DNA from: Dactylorhiza incarnata
Lineage: Eukaryota; Streptophyta; Magnoliopsida; Asparagales; Orchidaceae
DNA: 64,000 bases
NCBI GenBank assembly: GCA_033032865.1
Contig: JAWHQI010000257.1
Span: forward strand, 2,465,001 to 2,529,000
Direction of reading: 5' to 3'
Shown: one piece after another, positions 1-10,874 of the stretch
How positions within the stretch are numbered: the stretch's first letter is position 1
Layout: the number at the start of each line of letters is the position of its first letter
Position numbers and translations under genes: made by a program
The notes under the pieces: model-generated
Databases searched by the model: none
What the model was told of the DNA's origin: nothing
The model's input: only the letters and a program-made list of their open reading frames with translations

Positions 1-1298
1 GAAGGTTTGTACTTGATCACATGTCAGCGGTATATGTGTGTATAGGGAGAACAACCTCTAGTCCAAGCCGAACATCGAGGGTGGCTAACACATAAGAATT
101 ATGATCATAGGTTAGAGCATGCATATAGTCACAAACTATGTGACTGACTCGAGTCACCGTTCAATCCAAAGAATAGGGTCTATTCACAGCCATATACGGA
201 GGTAGTAACACATAGGAAACATTCATAGGTTAGGGAACGCCTACATTCACAGACTATGGAACTAACCTCAGCCACTGTCTAACCCTCCAGAGTGTGCAAT
301 CCGGAAGGACCAATTAACTCACCACAAGTAAAAAAGCAAGCACTCAGCATATGCATCCGCTAATTTATTTTCATATCATGTTACTAGCCTAAATTTTACC
401 CTATTGGGCTCAAAAGTAACGCAAAAATAGCCACAAGCTAAACCCACAACATTCAAGTTGAAAGGTATTGTATATGTAATTACAAGCTAAATTAAACCTC
501 AGCACGCAGCTTGAAAGGTAGTGTTTATGTAACAACAAGTTAAACCCCCCAACACAGAGCTTGATCAAAGGGTAGTATATAAGCAACCAAAACTAAACCC
601 ATGTTCGGCAATTAACTTCACTCGAATGTCCAATCCTACTAAAGAATAAGGATCCTTATACAAATCAACATTGTCATTGGTTCTTGATTGATTAAGAATC
701 ACATGATTGCCATTTACAACCTTGATTCCACAATCGGTGAGTTCGCATGTAGGCATTTACATACTTATCACTGTATCATTCTGATCTCAAACTTAGTCCA
801 ACATTATTGAATTGCATCTTCCTCATTTTGTATACCTATTCAGACTCGTTAGTGTCTTTTATTTCTTCGAAAACAACTCAGCAAAATTGCTCTAATATAT
901 TATCATCCTCAATCATATCGCAAGGTTCATCGACACATCTTATATAATAAGCTCAGTTTAACCACGAGGGTTCTAAAATGTAATTTCGCTTTTCAACATA
1001 GACTTTGAACTATCGAAATGACGAACCAAATGACCTCCGGCTACCTCTGAATTTTATATATGGCTATATGTGAAATTTTCTAGATCGAAGGGGCACCGAA
1101 ACAAGAACACCAAAAATGAACAAAAAATCACTTCATTTCTATTGCTTGGCAAATAGTTACAAGTTACAGGAAAATATGTCTGAATACAAGTTGCATACAA
1201 CTCGATTTACAACAGTTAAAAAGAAAGAAAACAATTTGATCACGAACAGTGTCCGCTTCTCCTCCACACCACACCACACTCTTGTGCTCCTTGATAAC
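1..1298. other. Unassigned flank, no confident gene
   Basis: AT-rich sequence with no recognised gene. An imperfect duplication is visible at about 85-170 and 205-285, where phrases such as 'cataggttag' and 'cacaaactatg/cacagactatgg' recur about 117 bp apart. A 63-codon minus-strand open stretch at 565-756 has non-random-looking residues but no family I can name; a decayed resistance-gene C-terminus is only a guess. The 89-codon stretch at 1116-1385 runs into the neighbouring LTR and is probably not a gene. Confidence 0.4.
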
Positions 1299-2003
1299 TG
1301 TTGGGTTTTTCTAGAACCATACATCATATGTAGGCGCAGCGGAAATAAACAGAATAACCCAAAAGGAATTTGGATCGGGCCATGAATATTGAATCAAGAA
1401 GTTAACAAAATTGCTAGGTATGAAAATTACCTTTGCGGAGTTGGATCAAATCCAACCTAGATGCTCCAAGAAGATAAGTCTCGTCGTCGGCTGTCCGAGT
1501 CCTCACGTAGAATAATGTCTACGTCTCTACAGCAGTCCACACGAGCCGGGAGAAGAAGACTACACCTTGCGCTTCCACGGATTGCTAGATCCGCTTCAGG
1601 AAGAACAACACCGGCGACAATCGTCGGAGAGGAGGTCGGCGGAGGCGAACGGGCGGCGGAACTCTTCCGTCGGCTAGGGCGAGAGGCGGAACTCTTCCGT
1701 CGGCTGGATTCCTTCGTAAGTTGTGAGAACCCTAAAAGAAGATCTATTTATACCCAAAGCATAAACAGGCTTCTAGAAGAATCGCTATCCGCAGACCACA
1801 CAGCAGAATTGGGGTTTCTGTTACAATTCGTCGGGATTCCACGGAACAGCATTCGTCGAGTTTTCACGGGACAATTCGACGAATTCCGACGAATCACATA
1901 CGACGAAGCCCGACGAATCATATCCGTGAAAACCCGACGAATTCTATCTGTGTAAACCCGACGAATTTTATCTGTGTAAACCCGACGAATTCAGACAGCA
2001 ACA
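1299..2003 (-). mobile_element. LTR of a minus-oriented retrotransposon, probably Ty1/Copia
   Basis: The sequence has TGTTG...CAACA ends, is about 705 bp long, and holds a TATA box on the minus strand (complement of tatttata, 1745-1752). Immediately upstream in minus orientation is a purine tract (complement of 2012-2024), so this looks like a 3' LTR of a minus-strand element. On the other side, 1284-1298 read in reverse weakly resembles a methionine-tRNA primer site, which would fit a 5' LTR instead. The U3 side carries a roughly 24-bp repeat with the core CCGACGAATT (1875-1995). No matching TSD was found, so it is not a clean solo LTR. The Copia assignment is inferred from style only. Confidence 0.55.
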
Positions 2004-2166
2004 TTTGCTGGACCTCCCCCATTCTATATGGTGATTGGTAAACTTTACCAACACAGTCAATCTTCCATCTTCTCCACATGCTCTTATGTGCGACCCTGCA
2101 GGCTCATATCGCGTTGGCAGTGAGACTACATGTTTGACCACTTCTAGATCATAATGGTAACTCCAA
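2004..2166 (-). other. Internal 3' end of the minus-oriented element, with polypurine tract
   Basis: Between the LTR and the Athila insertion lies non-coding sequence with a purine-rich tract on the minus strand at 2012-2024. Element A cuts this region at about 2167. The other side of the cut should be at 29504, where a Copia LTR remnant in the same orientation begins, but continuity of one element across the cut is not proven. Confidence 0.4.
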
Positions 2167-3489
2167 CAATAACTTCCCAAAATAGAAGTTATTTGGTCTA
2201 TGAATAACACATTTTGCACTATGAAATGATGAATATTAATATGAAACTTGGATATAATAAACTTAATTAATTATAAATTACAAAGTAATTATTTCATGGT
2301 GATTCTGCTTAAATTCGAGTGTAATATACAGGAATTAAATGAGTGTTCAGGATGGAAAGAAAAAAAATAGAGGAATAATTAATGTAGGCGAATTTGTCGC
2401 AACAAGGTTACAACAAGGTTACAACAAGCGGGGGCTGCAAACATGTCATAAATGGCGCGACTATTTAAAACCATATGATGAGGTGGCAGCAGTTATGCAC
2501 AGGCGGACAGCTGGCTGGAGACGGAATTAGAAGGCTCATTATGTGATTCTAAAGAGGAGAATTAAATATAGAAGATGGCGGTTACAAGAATTGAAAACCG
2601 GAAAGTTACTTAATTTGAATTATAAAATAGAGGGAAGGGAGAGCAAGGAGGAGAACGAAATTGAGGAGAAAAAAAAGATATTTTCGGCAAGGAGAATTCT
2701 TCCTACTTGGAGAGCCGAACCATTCCAATCCGGGAGAGAGATATTGCAACTTTGGAATGAAAAACTTACCTTCTTCAACCATGTCTTTGAGCATGTCTTG
2801 TAAGGATGTTCTTATTTGTTATTTTATTCCAATTAGCATGAACTAAAATCTGTAGCTTTGTGTGTGGAAAAATACTTTGTCTTTTGTGATATGTATTAGA
2901 ACACAATTCTGTTAAATTATTTGCTTCAATTATTTGTCCGTTTTAAGTGTGCGATTACATTTTGAAGATTTTGTGTCAAGCTTTGTATATCTCTTTGGAG
3001 TGTATTCATAAATCGAGAGAGGAGTTGCATGCAAAGTTATGCAAATCATTTTCTTATGTGAAATAAATCGAGAGAGGAACCACATAAATCTTTAACAAAA
3101 AATTCTTCATCCAAATACTGCTTCGCGAAATTCGAGAGAGGAGTGACGAAAGTAATTCGCATATTCTAATTTAATCATTGGAAGTAGAAAGAGATTTCAC
3201 TTTCTTCATGATTAGTCGCTGTGTACGGATTTCGGAGACTGAGAGGTAATGAGTCCTCCATTTAATTTACGTCAGGAGAATAATTTTACAAATATTTAAT
3301 TAAATCTTTTGAAATTTCATATCACATAGACTTAGGAAATCCACATGCAAAGCCTTCTCTAAAAATTGGTATTTCTCAAAAATAAAAATAAAAACCCATT
3401 GAATTAATTAATTAAAGTTATTTTCCTATTTTAATTTTTCTTCACGCAACCAACTTTTGAATTATTTACTTGGATTCAAAGAAAAGGAT
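2167..3489 (+). repeat. Element A 5' LTR, first part
   Basis: Aligns with 28079-29391 of the 3' LTR. The first two bases are CA instead of TG at this copy. Short open stretches inside (2339-2530, 2543-2803) recur in the 3' LTR and are not genes. The copy is split at 3489 by B1, whose target duplication aggat is 3485-3489. Confidence 0.9.
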
Positions 3490-3654
3490 TGTACAACCCT
3501 CATATTTCCCGAGTCGGTGTGACCCGACCCGGATGAGATCGAGACAGCAAGATTAGCCGAGGCGAGTAGAGTAACCGCTCAGAGGTGACCGGAGCCGGTC
3601 GAGGCAAGAGAGCGGAAGAAGGAATCAGCGGGGTCAGAGGGAGGGCGAAGTCCC

Positions 3655-4240
3655 CCCACTGACCCGCCTCCTGGGCGAGTGGGGGGTTCCCCACTTGCCC
3701 GCCTCCTGGGCGAGTGGGGGATCTCCCCACTCGCCCGCCTCCTAGGCGAGTGGGGGATCTCCCCACTCGCCCGCCTCCTGGGCGAGTGGGGGGTTCCCCA
3801 CTCGCCCGCCTCCTGGGCGAGTGGGGTTCTCCCCACTCGCCCGCCTCCTGGGCGAGTGGGGGGTTCCCCACTCGCCCGCCTCCTGGGCGAGTGGGGGGTT
3901 CCCCACTCGCCCGCTTCCTGGGCGAGTGGGGTTCTCCCCACTCGCCCGCCTCCTGGGCGAGTGGGGTTCTCCCCACTCGCCCGCCTCCTCGGCGAGTGGG
4001 GTTCTCCCCACTCGCCCGCCTCCTGGGCGAGTGGGGGGTTCCTCACTCGCCCACCTCCTGGGCGAGTGGGAGATCTCCCCACTCGCCCACCTCCTGGGCG
4101 AGTGGGGGATCTCCCCACTCGCCCGCCTCCTGGGCGAGTGGGGTTCCCCCCACTCGCCCGCCTCCTGGGCGAGTGGGGGATTCCCCCCACTCGCCCTCTT
4201 CCTGGGCGAGTGGGGATCCCCCACTCGCCCGCCTCTTAGG
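3655..4240. repeat. U3 hairpin array, about 16 units of 35-37 bp
   Basis: Each unit contains CCACTCGCCC, a short spacer GCCTCCT, then GGGCGAGTGG: an inverted repeat with 10-bp arms. Junctions between units (GAGTGGGG..CCCCACTC) are also self-complementary, so the array can fold in either register. The B1 3' LTR has about 13 units at the matching place. Confidence 0.92.
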
Positions 4241-4361
4241 CATCTGCTCAGCCTGTCAGGCCAGCAAGTGGACGATGTCCATTCGCCCAGGCATGGTGAG
4301 CTCGGTTCATTTGGCTATCCACAGTCCAATTTGTGTTATTCGCAGTCCATTTTTGGGAAGT

Positions 4362-4371
4362 CTATAAATAG
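4362..4371 (+). promoter_or_regulatory. TATA box of B1 5' LTR
   Basis: CTATAAATAG, conserved at the same place in all four B-family LTRs (11641-11650, 17321-17330 and 25010-25019), about 30 bp upstream of the likely transcription start. Confidence 0.75.
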
Positions 4372-4735
4372 ACCCCCATGGGCACCTTGGGAAGGGTTGG
4401 TCTCTACCCCCTCCCTCGCGTGGTCTTGTAAGCAAGCACCCCCCCCCCTCCCCTGTCACCTTCCAGTTGACGGTGAGGTGGTTCTTAGTGCCCTCCAAGG
4501 TGCCCAGGCTCAGCATTGGCTTGGGAGGGGAAGCGCTCTAAAGATCTTCCGGGTATGTGGTGGGACCTCCACGCTGAAGCTTAAGGGGTCCGTTCCTAGA
4601 CTCCAGTTGTTATCAAGTCCGAGTCTTTCAGTTCCTAGTGATCGGTCAAGGGTCGAGGCTTAGGTCAAGTAAGGGTTAGTCGCAACCCCCTTTCGAACGC
4701 TGAGACCGGGAAACTGGTTTCAACATTCTGGTGCG

Positions 4736-4936
4736 GTGAGCGTGGAAGCGACTAGTTCGGAAAGCTCTGAGCCATGTCTCATGGCTGGAAGCGACGAGTT
4801 GGGAGACTCGCCTCCGGCATGCGAGTATGTAAAGAAGGGCGACGTCGATGAGTTCAGCAAAGGGATCCTGGAGCTCTTGCAGGTCGCATCCTTCACTCGC
4901 GGCAAATGCTCGACACCACCTGCAGGGAGGCGATAA
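4736..4936 (+). pseudogene. B1 gag N-terminal remnant
   Basis: A short frame begins just after the LTR and matches the first part of the B2 gag (shared motifs SSES/SSETSEP, DELGD, CEYVKK, DEFSK). It ends at a stop about 66 codons in. The sequence then jumps to the region that follows the protease in B2, so nearly all of gag and the whole protease were deleted. The nominal start in this frame is GTG; the first ATG is a few codons downstream. No function is expected. Confidence 0.7.
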
Positions 4937-5042
4937 GAATGCCCCCGTCCAACCACGGGGGAGTAACTTCACCTGGAAGGGCCAAGAAGGAGTTGCGGAG
5001 ACAGAAGAAGTGGCGAAGAAGATGACCAAGGAGCGTGCGGCC

Positions 5043-5170
5043 AAGTGAAGTGCCCAGGAAGGGCGAGATGTAAGTGAAGTGCCCAAGAAGGGCGAGATGT
5101 AAGTGAAGTGCCCAGGAAGGGCGAGATGTAAGTGAAGTGCCCAAGAAGGGCGAGGTGTAATAAAGTGCCC
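5043..5170. repeat. 29-bp tandem array in B1
   Basis: About four copies built on AAGTGAAGTGCCCAGGAAGG followed by GCGAGATGT. A related, more diverged array follows the protease in B2 (19815-19975). Confidence 0.85.
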
Positions 5171-5330
5171 TGCAAGGGCGTAGGACAGTGAAGTTGTAAT
5201 AGACGAACTAGGAATGAAAAAGGGTTCTGGGGTAATACCCCGATCTAAGATCCCTGACTGGAGATCCCCCGCCGGGCTCAGTCATGCCGGTAGATGGGGG
5301 ACTCGTCAGGTCGACTCGCGGTCCAACAAC

Positions 5331-6465
5331 CAATTGGGAAGGCGTTGAGCTCCTCTGCCTCCAGGTGAAGGTAAGCACCAAGGACGCGGATGGGTACTTC
5401 CACCTCCAATCGGTAAAGGGACTAGGAGTGCGTTGAGTCCCTCCACCCCGGTTGAGCTAAGACTCCCAAGACCTGGATGGGTACTACCACCTCCAGTTAG
5501 ATCAGGAGTGCGTTGAGTCCCTCCACCCCGGTTGAGCTAAGACTCCCAGGACCTGGATGGGTACTACCACCTCCAGTTAGATCAGAAGTGCGTTGAGTCC
5601 CTCCACCCTGGTTGAGCTAAGACTCCCAGGACCTGGATGGGTACTACCACCTCCAGTTAGATCAGGAGTGCGTTGAGTCCCTCCACCCCGGTTGAGCTAA
5701 GACTCCCAGGACCTGGATGGGCACTACCACCTCCAGTTAGATCAGGAGTGCGTCGAGTCCCTCCACCCCGGTTGAGCTAAGACTCTCAGGACCTGGATGG
5801 GCACTACCACCTCCAGTTAGATCAGGAGTGCGTCGAGTCCCTCCACCCCGGTTGAGCTAAGACTCCCAGGACCTGGATGGGCACTACCACCTCCAGTTAG
5901 ATCAGGAGTGCGTTGAGTCCCTCCACTCCGGTTGAGCTAAGACTCCCAGGACCTGGATGGGTACTACCACCTCCAGTTAGATCAGGAGTGCGTTGAGTCC
6001 CTCCACCCCGGTTGAGCTAAGACTCCCAGGACCTGGATGGGTACTACCACCTCCAGTTAGATCAGGAGTGCGTTGAGCCCCTCCACCCCGGTTGAGCTAA
6101 GACGCACAGGACCTGGATGGGCACTACAACCTCCAGTTAGATCAGGAGTGCGTTGAGTCCCTCCACCCCGGTTGAGCTAAGACTCCCAGGACCTGGATGG
6201 GCACTACCACCTCCAGTTAGATCAGGAGTGCGTTGAGTCCCTCCACCCCGGTTGAGCTAAGACTCCCAGGACCTGGATAGGTACTACCACCTCCAGTTAG
6301 ATCAGGAGTGCGTTGAGTCCCTCCACCCCGGTTAAGCTAAGACTCTCAGGACCTGGATGGGCACTACCACCTCCAGTTAGATCAGGAGTGCGTTGAGTCC
6401 CTCCACCCCGGTTGAGCTAAGACTCCCAGGACCTGGATGGGCACTTCCACCTCCAGTCAGATTTG
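5331..6465. repeat. 80-bp tandem array in B1
   Basis: About 13 copies of an 80-bp unit containing GTTGAGCTAAGACTCCCAGG and ACCTGGATGGGTACTACCAC, very homogeneous in the middle. A 4-5 copy version with an 81-bp unit lies at 20120-20450 in B2. It has no coding sense. Confidence 0.92.
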
Positions 6466-7740
6466 GAAGGCGTGGAGTTCCCTCCCCCTCCAGGTGAGCT
6501 CGACTCCCTGTTAGGTGTGGAGTTTCTTCCACCTCCAGGTGAGCTCGGCTCCCTGATAAGTGTGGAGTTTCCTCCACCTCCAGGTGAGCTCGGCTCCCTG
6601 TTAGGTGTTGAGTTCTTCCACCTCCAGGTGAGCTTGGCTCCCTGTTAGGTGTGGAGTTTCCTCCACCTCCAGGTGAGCTCGGCTCCCTGTTAGGTGTTGA
6701 GTTCTTCCACCTCCAGGTGAGCTCGGCTCCATGTTAGGTGTGGAGTTTCCTCCACCTCCAGGTGAGCTCGGCTCCCTGTTAGGTGTTGAGTTCTTCCACC
6801 TCCAGGTGAGCTCGGCTCCCTGTTAGGTGTGAGTTTCCTCCACCTCCAGGTGAGCTCCGCTCCCTGTTAGGTGTTGAGTTCTTCCACCTCCAGGTGAGCT
6901 CGGCTCCCTGTTAGGTGTGGAGTTTCCTCCACCTCCAGGTGAGCTCGGCTCCCTGTTAGGTGTTGAGTTCTTCCACCTCCAGGTGAGCTCGGCTCCCTGT
7001 TAGGTGTGGAGTTTCCTCCACCTCCAGGTGAGCTCGGCTCCCTGTTAGGTGTTGAGTTCTTCCACCTCCAGGTGAGCTCGGTTCCCTGTAAGATGTGGAG
7101 TTTCCTCCACCTCCAGGTGAGCTCGGCTCCCTGTTAGGTGTTGAGTTCTTCCACCTCCAGGTGAGCTCGGCTCCCTGTTAGGTGTGGAGTTTCCTCCACC
7201 TCCAGGTGAGCTCCGCTCCCTGTTAGGTGTTGAGTTCTTCCACCTCCAGGTGAGCTCGGCTCCCTGTTAGGTGTGGAGTTTCCTCCTCCTCCAGGTGAGC
7301 TCCGCTCCCTGTTAGGTGTTGAGTTCTTCCACCTCCAGGTGAGCTCGGCTCTCTGTTAGGTGTGGAGTTTCCTCCACCTGCAGGAGAGCTCCGCTCCCTG
7401 TTAGGTGTTGAGTTCTTCCACCTCCAGGTGAGCTCGGCTCTCTGTTAGGTGTGGAGTTTCCTCCACCTCCAGGTGAGCTCCGCTCCCTGTTAGGTGTTGA
7501 GTTCTTCCACCTCCAGGTGAGCTCGGCTCCCTATTAGGTGTGGAGTTTCCTCCACCTCCAGGTGAGCTCCGCTCCCTGTTAGGTGTTGAGTTCTTCCACC
7601 TCCAGGTGAGCTCGGCTCTCTGTTAGGTGTGGAGTTTCCTCCACCTCCAGGTGAGCTCCGCTCCCCGTTAGGTGTTGAGTTCTTCCACCTCCAGGTGAGC
7701 TCGGCTCCCTGTTAGGCGTGGAGTTTCCTCCACCTCCAGT
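6466..7740. repeat. 89-bp higher-order array (45 + 44 bp) in B1
   Basis: Two alternating sub-units, one with TTAGGTGTGGAGTTTCCTCC (45 bp) and one with TTAGGTGTTGAGTTCTTCC (44 bp), share ACCTCCAGGTGAGCTCGGCT. Strict alternation gives an 89-bp higher-order period, about 14 copies. Confidence 0.9.
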
Positions 7741-8643
7741 TGCGCTCGGCTCACAGGAGGGGTGTCTAGTGGAGAAAGGTTTTCCTCCCACCTCAGGTCG
7801 AGCTCGGCTCGACTAGAGGTGCTGAGTTTTTCCTCCACCTCAGGTTGAGGTTAATCCGACCCAAGGTGTTGAGCTTTCTCCACCTCCAGTTGGGCTCGGC
7901 CCATAGAAGGGTTCTTTAATGGAGAAAGGTTTTCCTCCCACCTCAGGTCGAGCTCGGCTCGACTAGAAGTGCTGAGTTTTTCCTCCACCTCAGGTCGAGG
8001 TTAACCCGACCCAAGGTGTTGAGCTTTCTCCACCTCCAGTTGGGCTCGGCCCATAGGAGGGTTCTTTAGTGGAGAAAGGTTTTCCTCCCACCTCAGGTCG
8101 AGCTCGGCTCGACTAGAAGTGCTGAGTTTTTGCTCCACCTCAGGTCGAGGTTAATCCGACCCAAGGTGTTGAGCTTTCTCCACCTCCAGTTGGGCTCGGC
8201 CCATAGGAGGGTTCTTAAGTGGAGAAAGGTTTTCCTCCCACCTCAGGTCGAGCTCGGCTCGACTAGAGGTGCTGAGTTTTTCCTCCACCTCAGGTCGAGG
8301 TTAATTCGACCCAAGGTGTTGAGCTTTCTCCACCTCCAGTTGGGCTCGGCCCATAGGAGGGCTTTTTAGTGGAGAAAGGTTTTCCTCCCACCTCAGGTCG
8401 AGCTCGGCTCGACTAGAGGTGCTAAGTTTTTCCTCCACCTCAGGTCGAGGTTAATCAGACCCAAGGTGTTGAGCTTTCTCCACCTCCAGTTGGGCTCGGC
8501 CCATAGGAGGGTTCTTAAGTGGAGAAAGGTTTTCCTCCCACCTCAGGTCGAGCTCGGCTCGACTAGAGGTGCTGAGTTTTTCCTCCACCTCAGGTCGAGG
8601 TTAATCCGACCCAAGGTGTTGAGCTTTCTCCACCTCCAGTTGA
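7741..8643. repeat. 150-bp tandem array in B1, left part
   Basis: Six copies with an exact 150-bp spacing (for example TGGGCTCGGCCCATA at 7891, 8041, 8191, 8341 and 8491). The sixth copy is cut at 8643 by the CACTA element. Apparent ORFs such as 8130-8369 arise because 150 is a multiple of three. Confidence 0.9.
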
Positions 8644-10075
8644 CACTACCAGAAAATAGACTTTTAGTCAGGGCAAATTGCCGTGGCTAAAAGTCCAAAA
8701 CCGTGGCATTGATAGAACATTTACCTAGCGTCTCATTGATGTAATCATCATATTCTCCTTACAGAAAGAAATAATTAACTTGGTATGATCTCAGGGTATT
8801 CCATTGTAGCAATTTAATGAGTCATTGAGATACAAGTCAAAGAATGGCTACCTGATTTGCCGACCCTAAAAGTTACGTACACTTGTAGCCCGCTAATTTG
8901 TGTCAGCGAGCACGAGCGAAGCCCGTGCGGAGATGGTCGTAGTTAATATAAAAAAAAAATTGGGCCCGGGGCGCTGCCCCCGGACCCTGCAGGGGCGCTA
9001 CCCCCTTGACCCTCGTCCGCTGACCGGGCAGCGGAACCCTCGAAAACTCGACATGGGGCATTTGATATAAGATTGGGCAGTGAAACCCACAATAACTATA
9101 CATAAGGGCAGCATGATACGAGGTTGGGATCTCGGAACCCCCAAAAACTCTTCGTAGGGGCATTTGATACGAGTCTGAGATATCAATCATCTTAGGTACT
9201 ATTCGTCTAATTGACTCATTGATGTTGTCATTTTTGTGGTTATCGCGTGCAACTCAGTTCCTACGTACTATTCATTGGAACATTCACCTAGCGCCTCATT
9301 GATGTAATCATATTCTCCATATGAAAAAAATATTATCGCAGATAACAATTTGATGAGATTATTGAACTACAAGCCAAATATTAGCTACCTGATGTGCCGA
9401 CGCTAGAAGTTACGTATGATTACAATTTGATGACATCGATCATATTCACAGTGAACACACATTCATCATAATTATTCGTATAAAGGTCACGATGATTGAG
9501 ATCGTTGCTAGCTATCATCAATATTATAGCTTCATCAATATTATAGCTTCATCAATATTATAGCTTCATAATTATTCGATCAACAATAGTTCTGCTCTTA
9601 GATTGAGTGTTGTTGATCTCCTCATAGCACGTGATGTGTACAGTATATACATTATGATTGAATGACATGTGACACAAATTTATTAAGTATTTGAGAATTA
9701 ATGTCTAAATTAATATTAATATATTTATGTATATGCTATGAATAAATTAAAAAACTAATTTTTTGTTAATTATCTCATTCTAATTTTTTTGCCACGGCAA
9801 AAAACCGTGGCTAATACTAATGTATTTACCACGGATTAAGAATTGTGGCTAAAATATTAGCCACGAATTAGGAAACCGTGGCTAATAGTATTTTTTTAGC
9901 CACGGATTCGATAAACCGTGGCTAATGTATGTTTTTTTGCCACGAATATGACATCCGTGGCTAATACTTACCTATTAGCCACGAATTAGGGTGCCGTGGC
10001 TAATACTTAACTATTAGCCACGATTTTTGACCCGTGGCAAAAAAAGTGTGGCTAAAAGTCATTTTTCTAGTAGTG
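8644..10075. mobile_element. Non-autonomous CACTA (En/Spm) transposon
   Basis: Ends are CACTACCAGAAAATAGACTT and, reversed, CACTACTAGAAAAATGACTT, so TIRs are about 24 bp and imperfect. It interrupts a 150-bp repeat; flanks read tga and tgt where the intact repeat has tgg, a 3-bp target with one change on each side. The right 290 bp are packed with GCCACGG/CCGTGGC inverted pairs, a subterminal repeat pattern typical of CACTA elements; the left end has only two. The 1432-bp element encodes no transposase. An internal direct duplication (about 8718-8890 and 9285-9430) and a 17-bp triplet at 9512-9565 are visible. Confidence 0.9.
9785..10060. repeat. CACTA subterminal inverted repeats
   Basis: Repeated short palindromic pairs GCCACGG...CCGTGGC, spaced every 20-35 bp. 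In characterised En/Spm elements, subterminal repeats bind the element's TNPA protein; that role here is inferred. Confidence 0.75.
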
Positions 10076-10720
10076 TGTGCTTGGCCCATAGGAGGGTTCT
10101 TAAGTGGAGAAAGGTTTTCCTCCCACCTCAGGTCGAGCTCGGCTCGACTAGAGGTGCGGAGTTTTTCCTCCACCTCAGGTCGAGGTTAATCCGACCCAAG
10201 GTGTTGAGCTTTCTCCACCTCCAGTTGGGCTCGGCCCATAGGAGGGTTCTTTAGTGGAGAAAGGTTTTCCTCCAACCTCAGGTCGAGCTCGGCTCGACTA
10301 GAGGTGCGGAGTTTTTCCTCCACCTCAGGTCGAGGTTAATCCGACCCAAGGTGTTGAGCTTTCTCCACCTCCAGTTGGGCTCGGCTCATAGGAGGGTTCT
10401 TAAGTGGAGAAAGGTTTTCCTCCCACCTCAGGTCGAGTTCGGCTCGACTAGAGATGCTGAGTTTTTCCTCCACCTCAGGTCGAGGTTAATCCGACCCAAG
10501 GTGTTGAGCTTTCTCCACCTCCAGTTGGGCTCGGCCCATAGGAGGGTTCTTAAGTGGAGAAAGGTTTTCCTCCCACCTCAGGTCGAGCTCGGCTCGACTA
10601 GAGGTGCTGAGTTTTTCCTCCACCTCGGGTCGAGGTTAATCCGACCCAAGGTGTTGGGCTTTCTCCACCTCCAGTTGGGCTCGGCCCATAGGAGGGTTCT
10701 CTAGTGGAGAAAGGTTCACC
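10076..10720. repeat. 150-bp tandem array in B1, right part
   Basis: The array resumes after the CACTA insertion for about four more copies (GGGCTCGGCCCATA at 10227, 10377, 10527 and 10677), then gives way to the PPT-proximal region shared with B2. Confidence 0.9.
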
Positions 10721-10800
10721 TTCCGTCTCAAGTCAGGATCAACCGAAAGGCTTGGCAGAGGTTCCCCGATGACGGATCCTTTCGTGGATTCCCCTAAGGT

Positions 10801-10874
10801 CCCACCTACTCGTCAAATAGGTGGGTTGGACTTTCTTCCCGAGCTTGGGACAAGCTCGCAAAGAGCGGGGATTG
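10801..10874 (+). promoter_or_regulatory. B1 polypurine tract with two upstream stem-loops
   Basis: AAAGAGCGGGGA (10860-10871) lies three bases before the 3' LTR and is the likely plus-strand primer. Just upstream is a stem-loop CGAGCTTG..CAAGCTCG (10840-10858), and before it CCCACCT..AGGTGGG (10801-10825). Both are conserved in B2 (24262-24332). Confidence 0.7.

Larger units (their letters stand above)
3490..4725 (+). repeat. B1 5' LTR
   Basis: Runs from TGTACAACCC to GGTTTCAACA, 1236 bp. The 3' partner is 1127 bp; the difference of about 109 bp equals three units of the hairpin array. A TATA box lies at 4362-4371 (ctataaatag), about 120 bp downstream of the array, so the array is in U3. 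Confidence 0.92.

Noticed and set aside
1461..1955. 164-codon Arg-rich ORF
   Set aside because: Lies wholly inside the LTR at 1299-2003, opposite to its transcription direction, and includes the repeat array.
2339..2846. Short ORFs repeated at 28444-28638
   Set aside because: Part of the element A LTR; present in both LTRs with differing stops.
3500..4663. Long overlapping open frames on both strands (158-280 codons) with Pro/Arg/Gly/Ser-rich repeats
   Set aside because: They run through the U3 hairpin array, whose periods near 36 bp keep all frames open; the same occurs at 10885-11939, 16771-17472 and 24390-25083. No domain, and frames differ between LTR copies.
5331..8643. CRISPR-like regular repeats
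   Set aside because: Units are contiguous tandem repeats with no unique spacers, in a plant retroelement.
8130..8690. Repeat-containing ORFs (FLHLQLGSAHRR-like)
   Set aside because: Product of the 150-bp array, a multiple of three; no start context or conservation.
8903..9190. 95-codon minus ORF inside the CACTA element
   Set aside because: No recognisable domain; overlaps a GC-rich inverted stretch (GGGGCGCTGCCCCC) that opens frames by chance.
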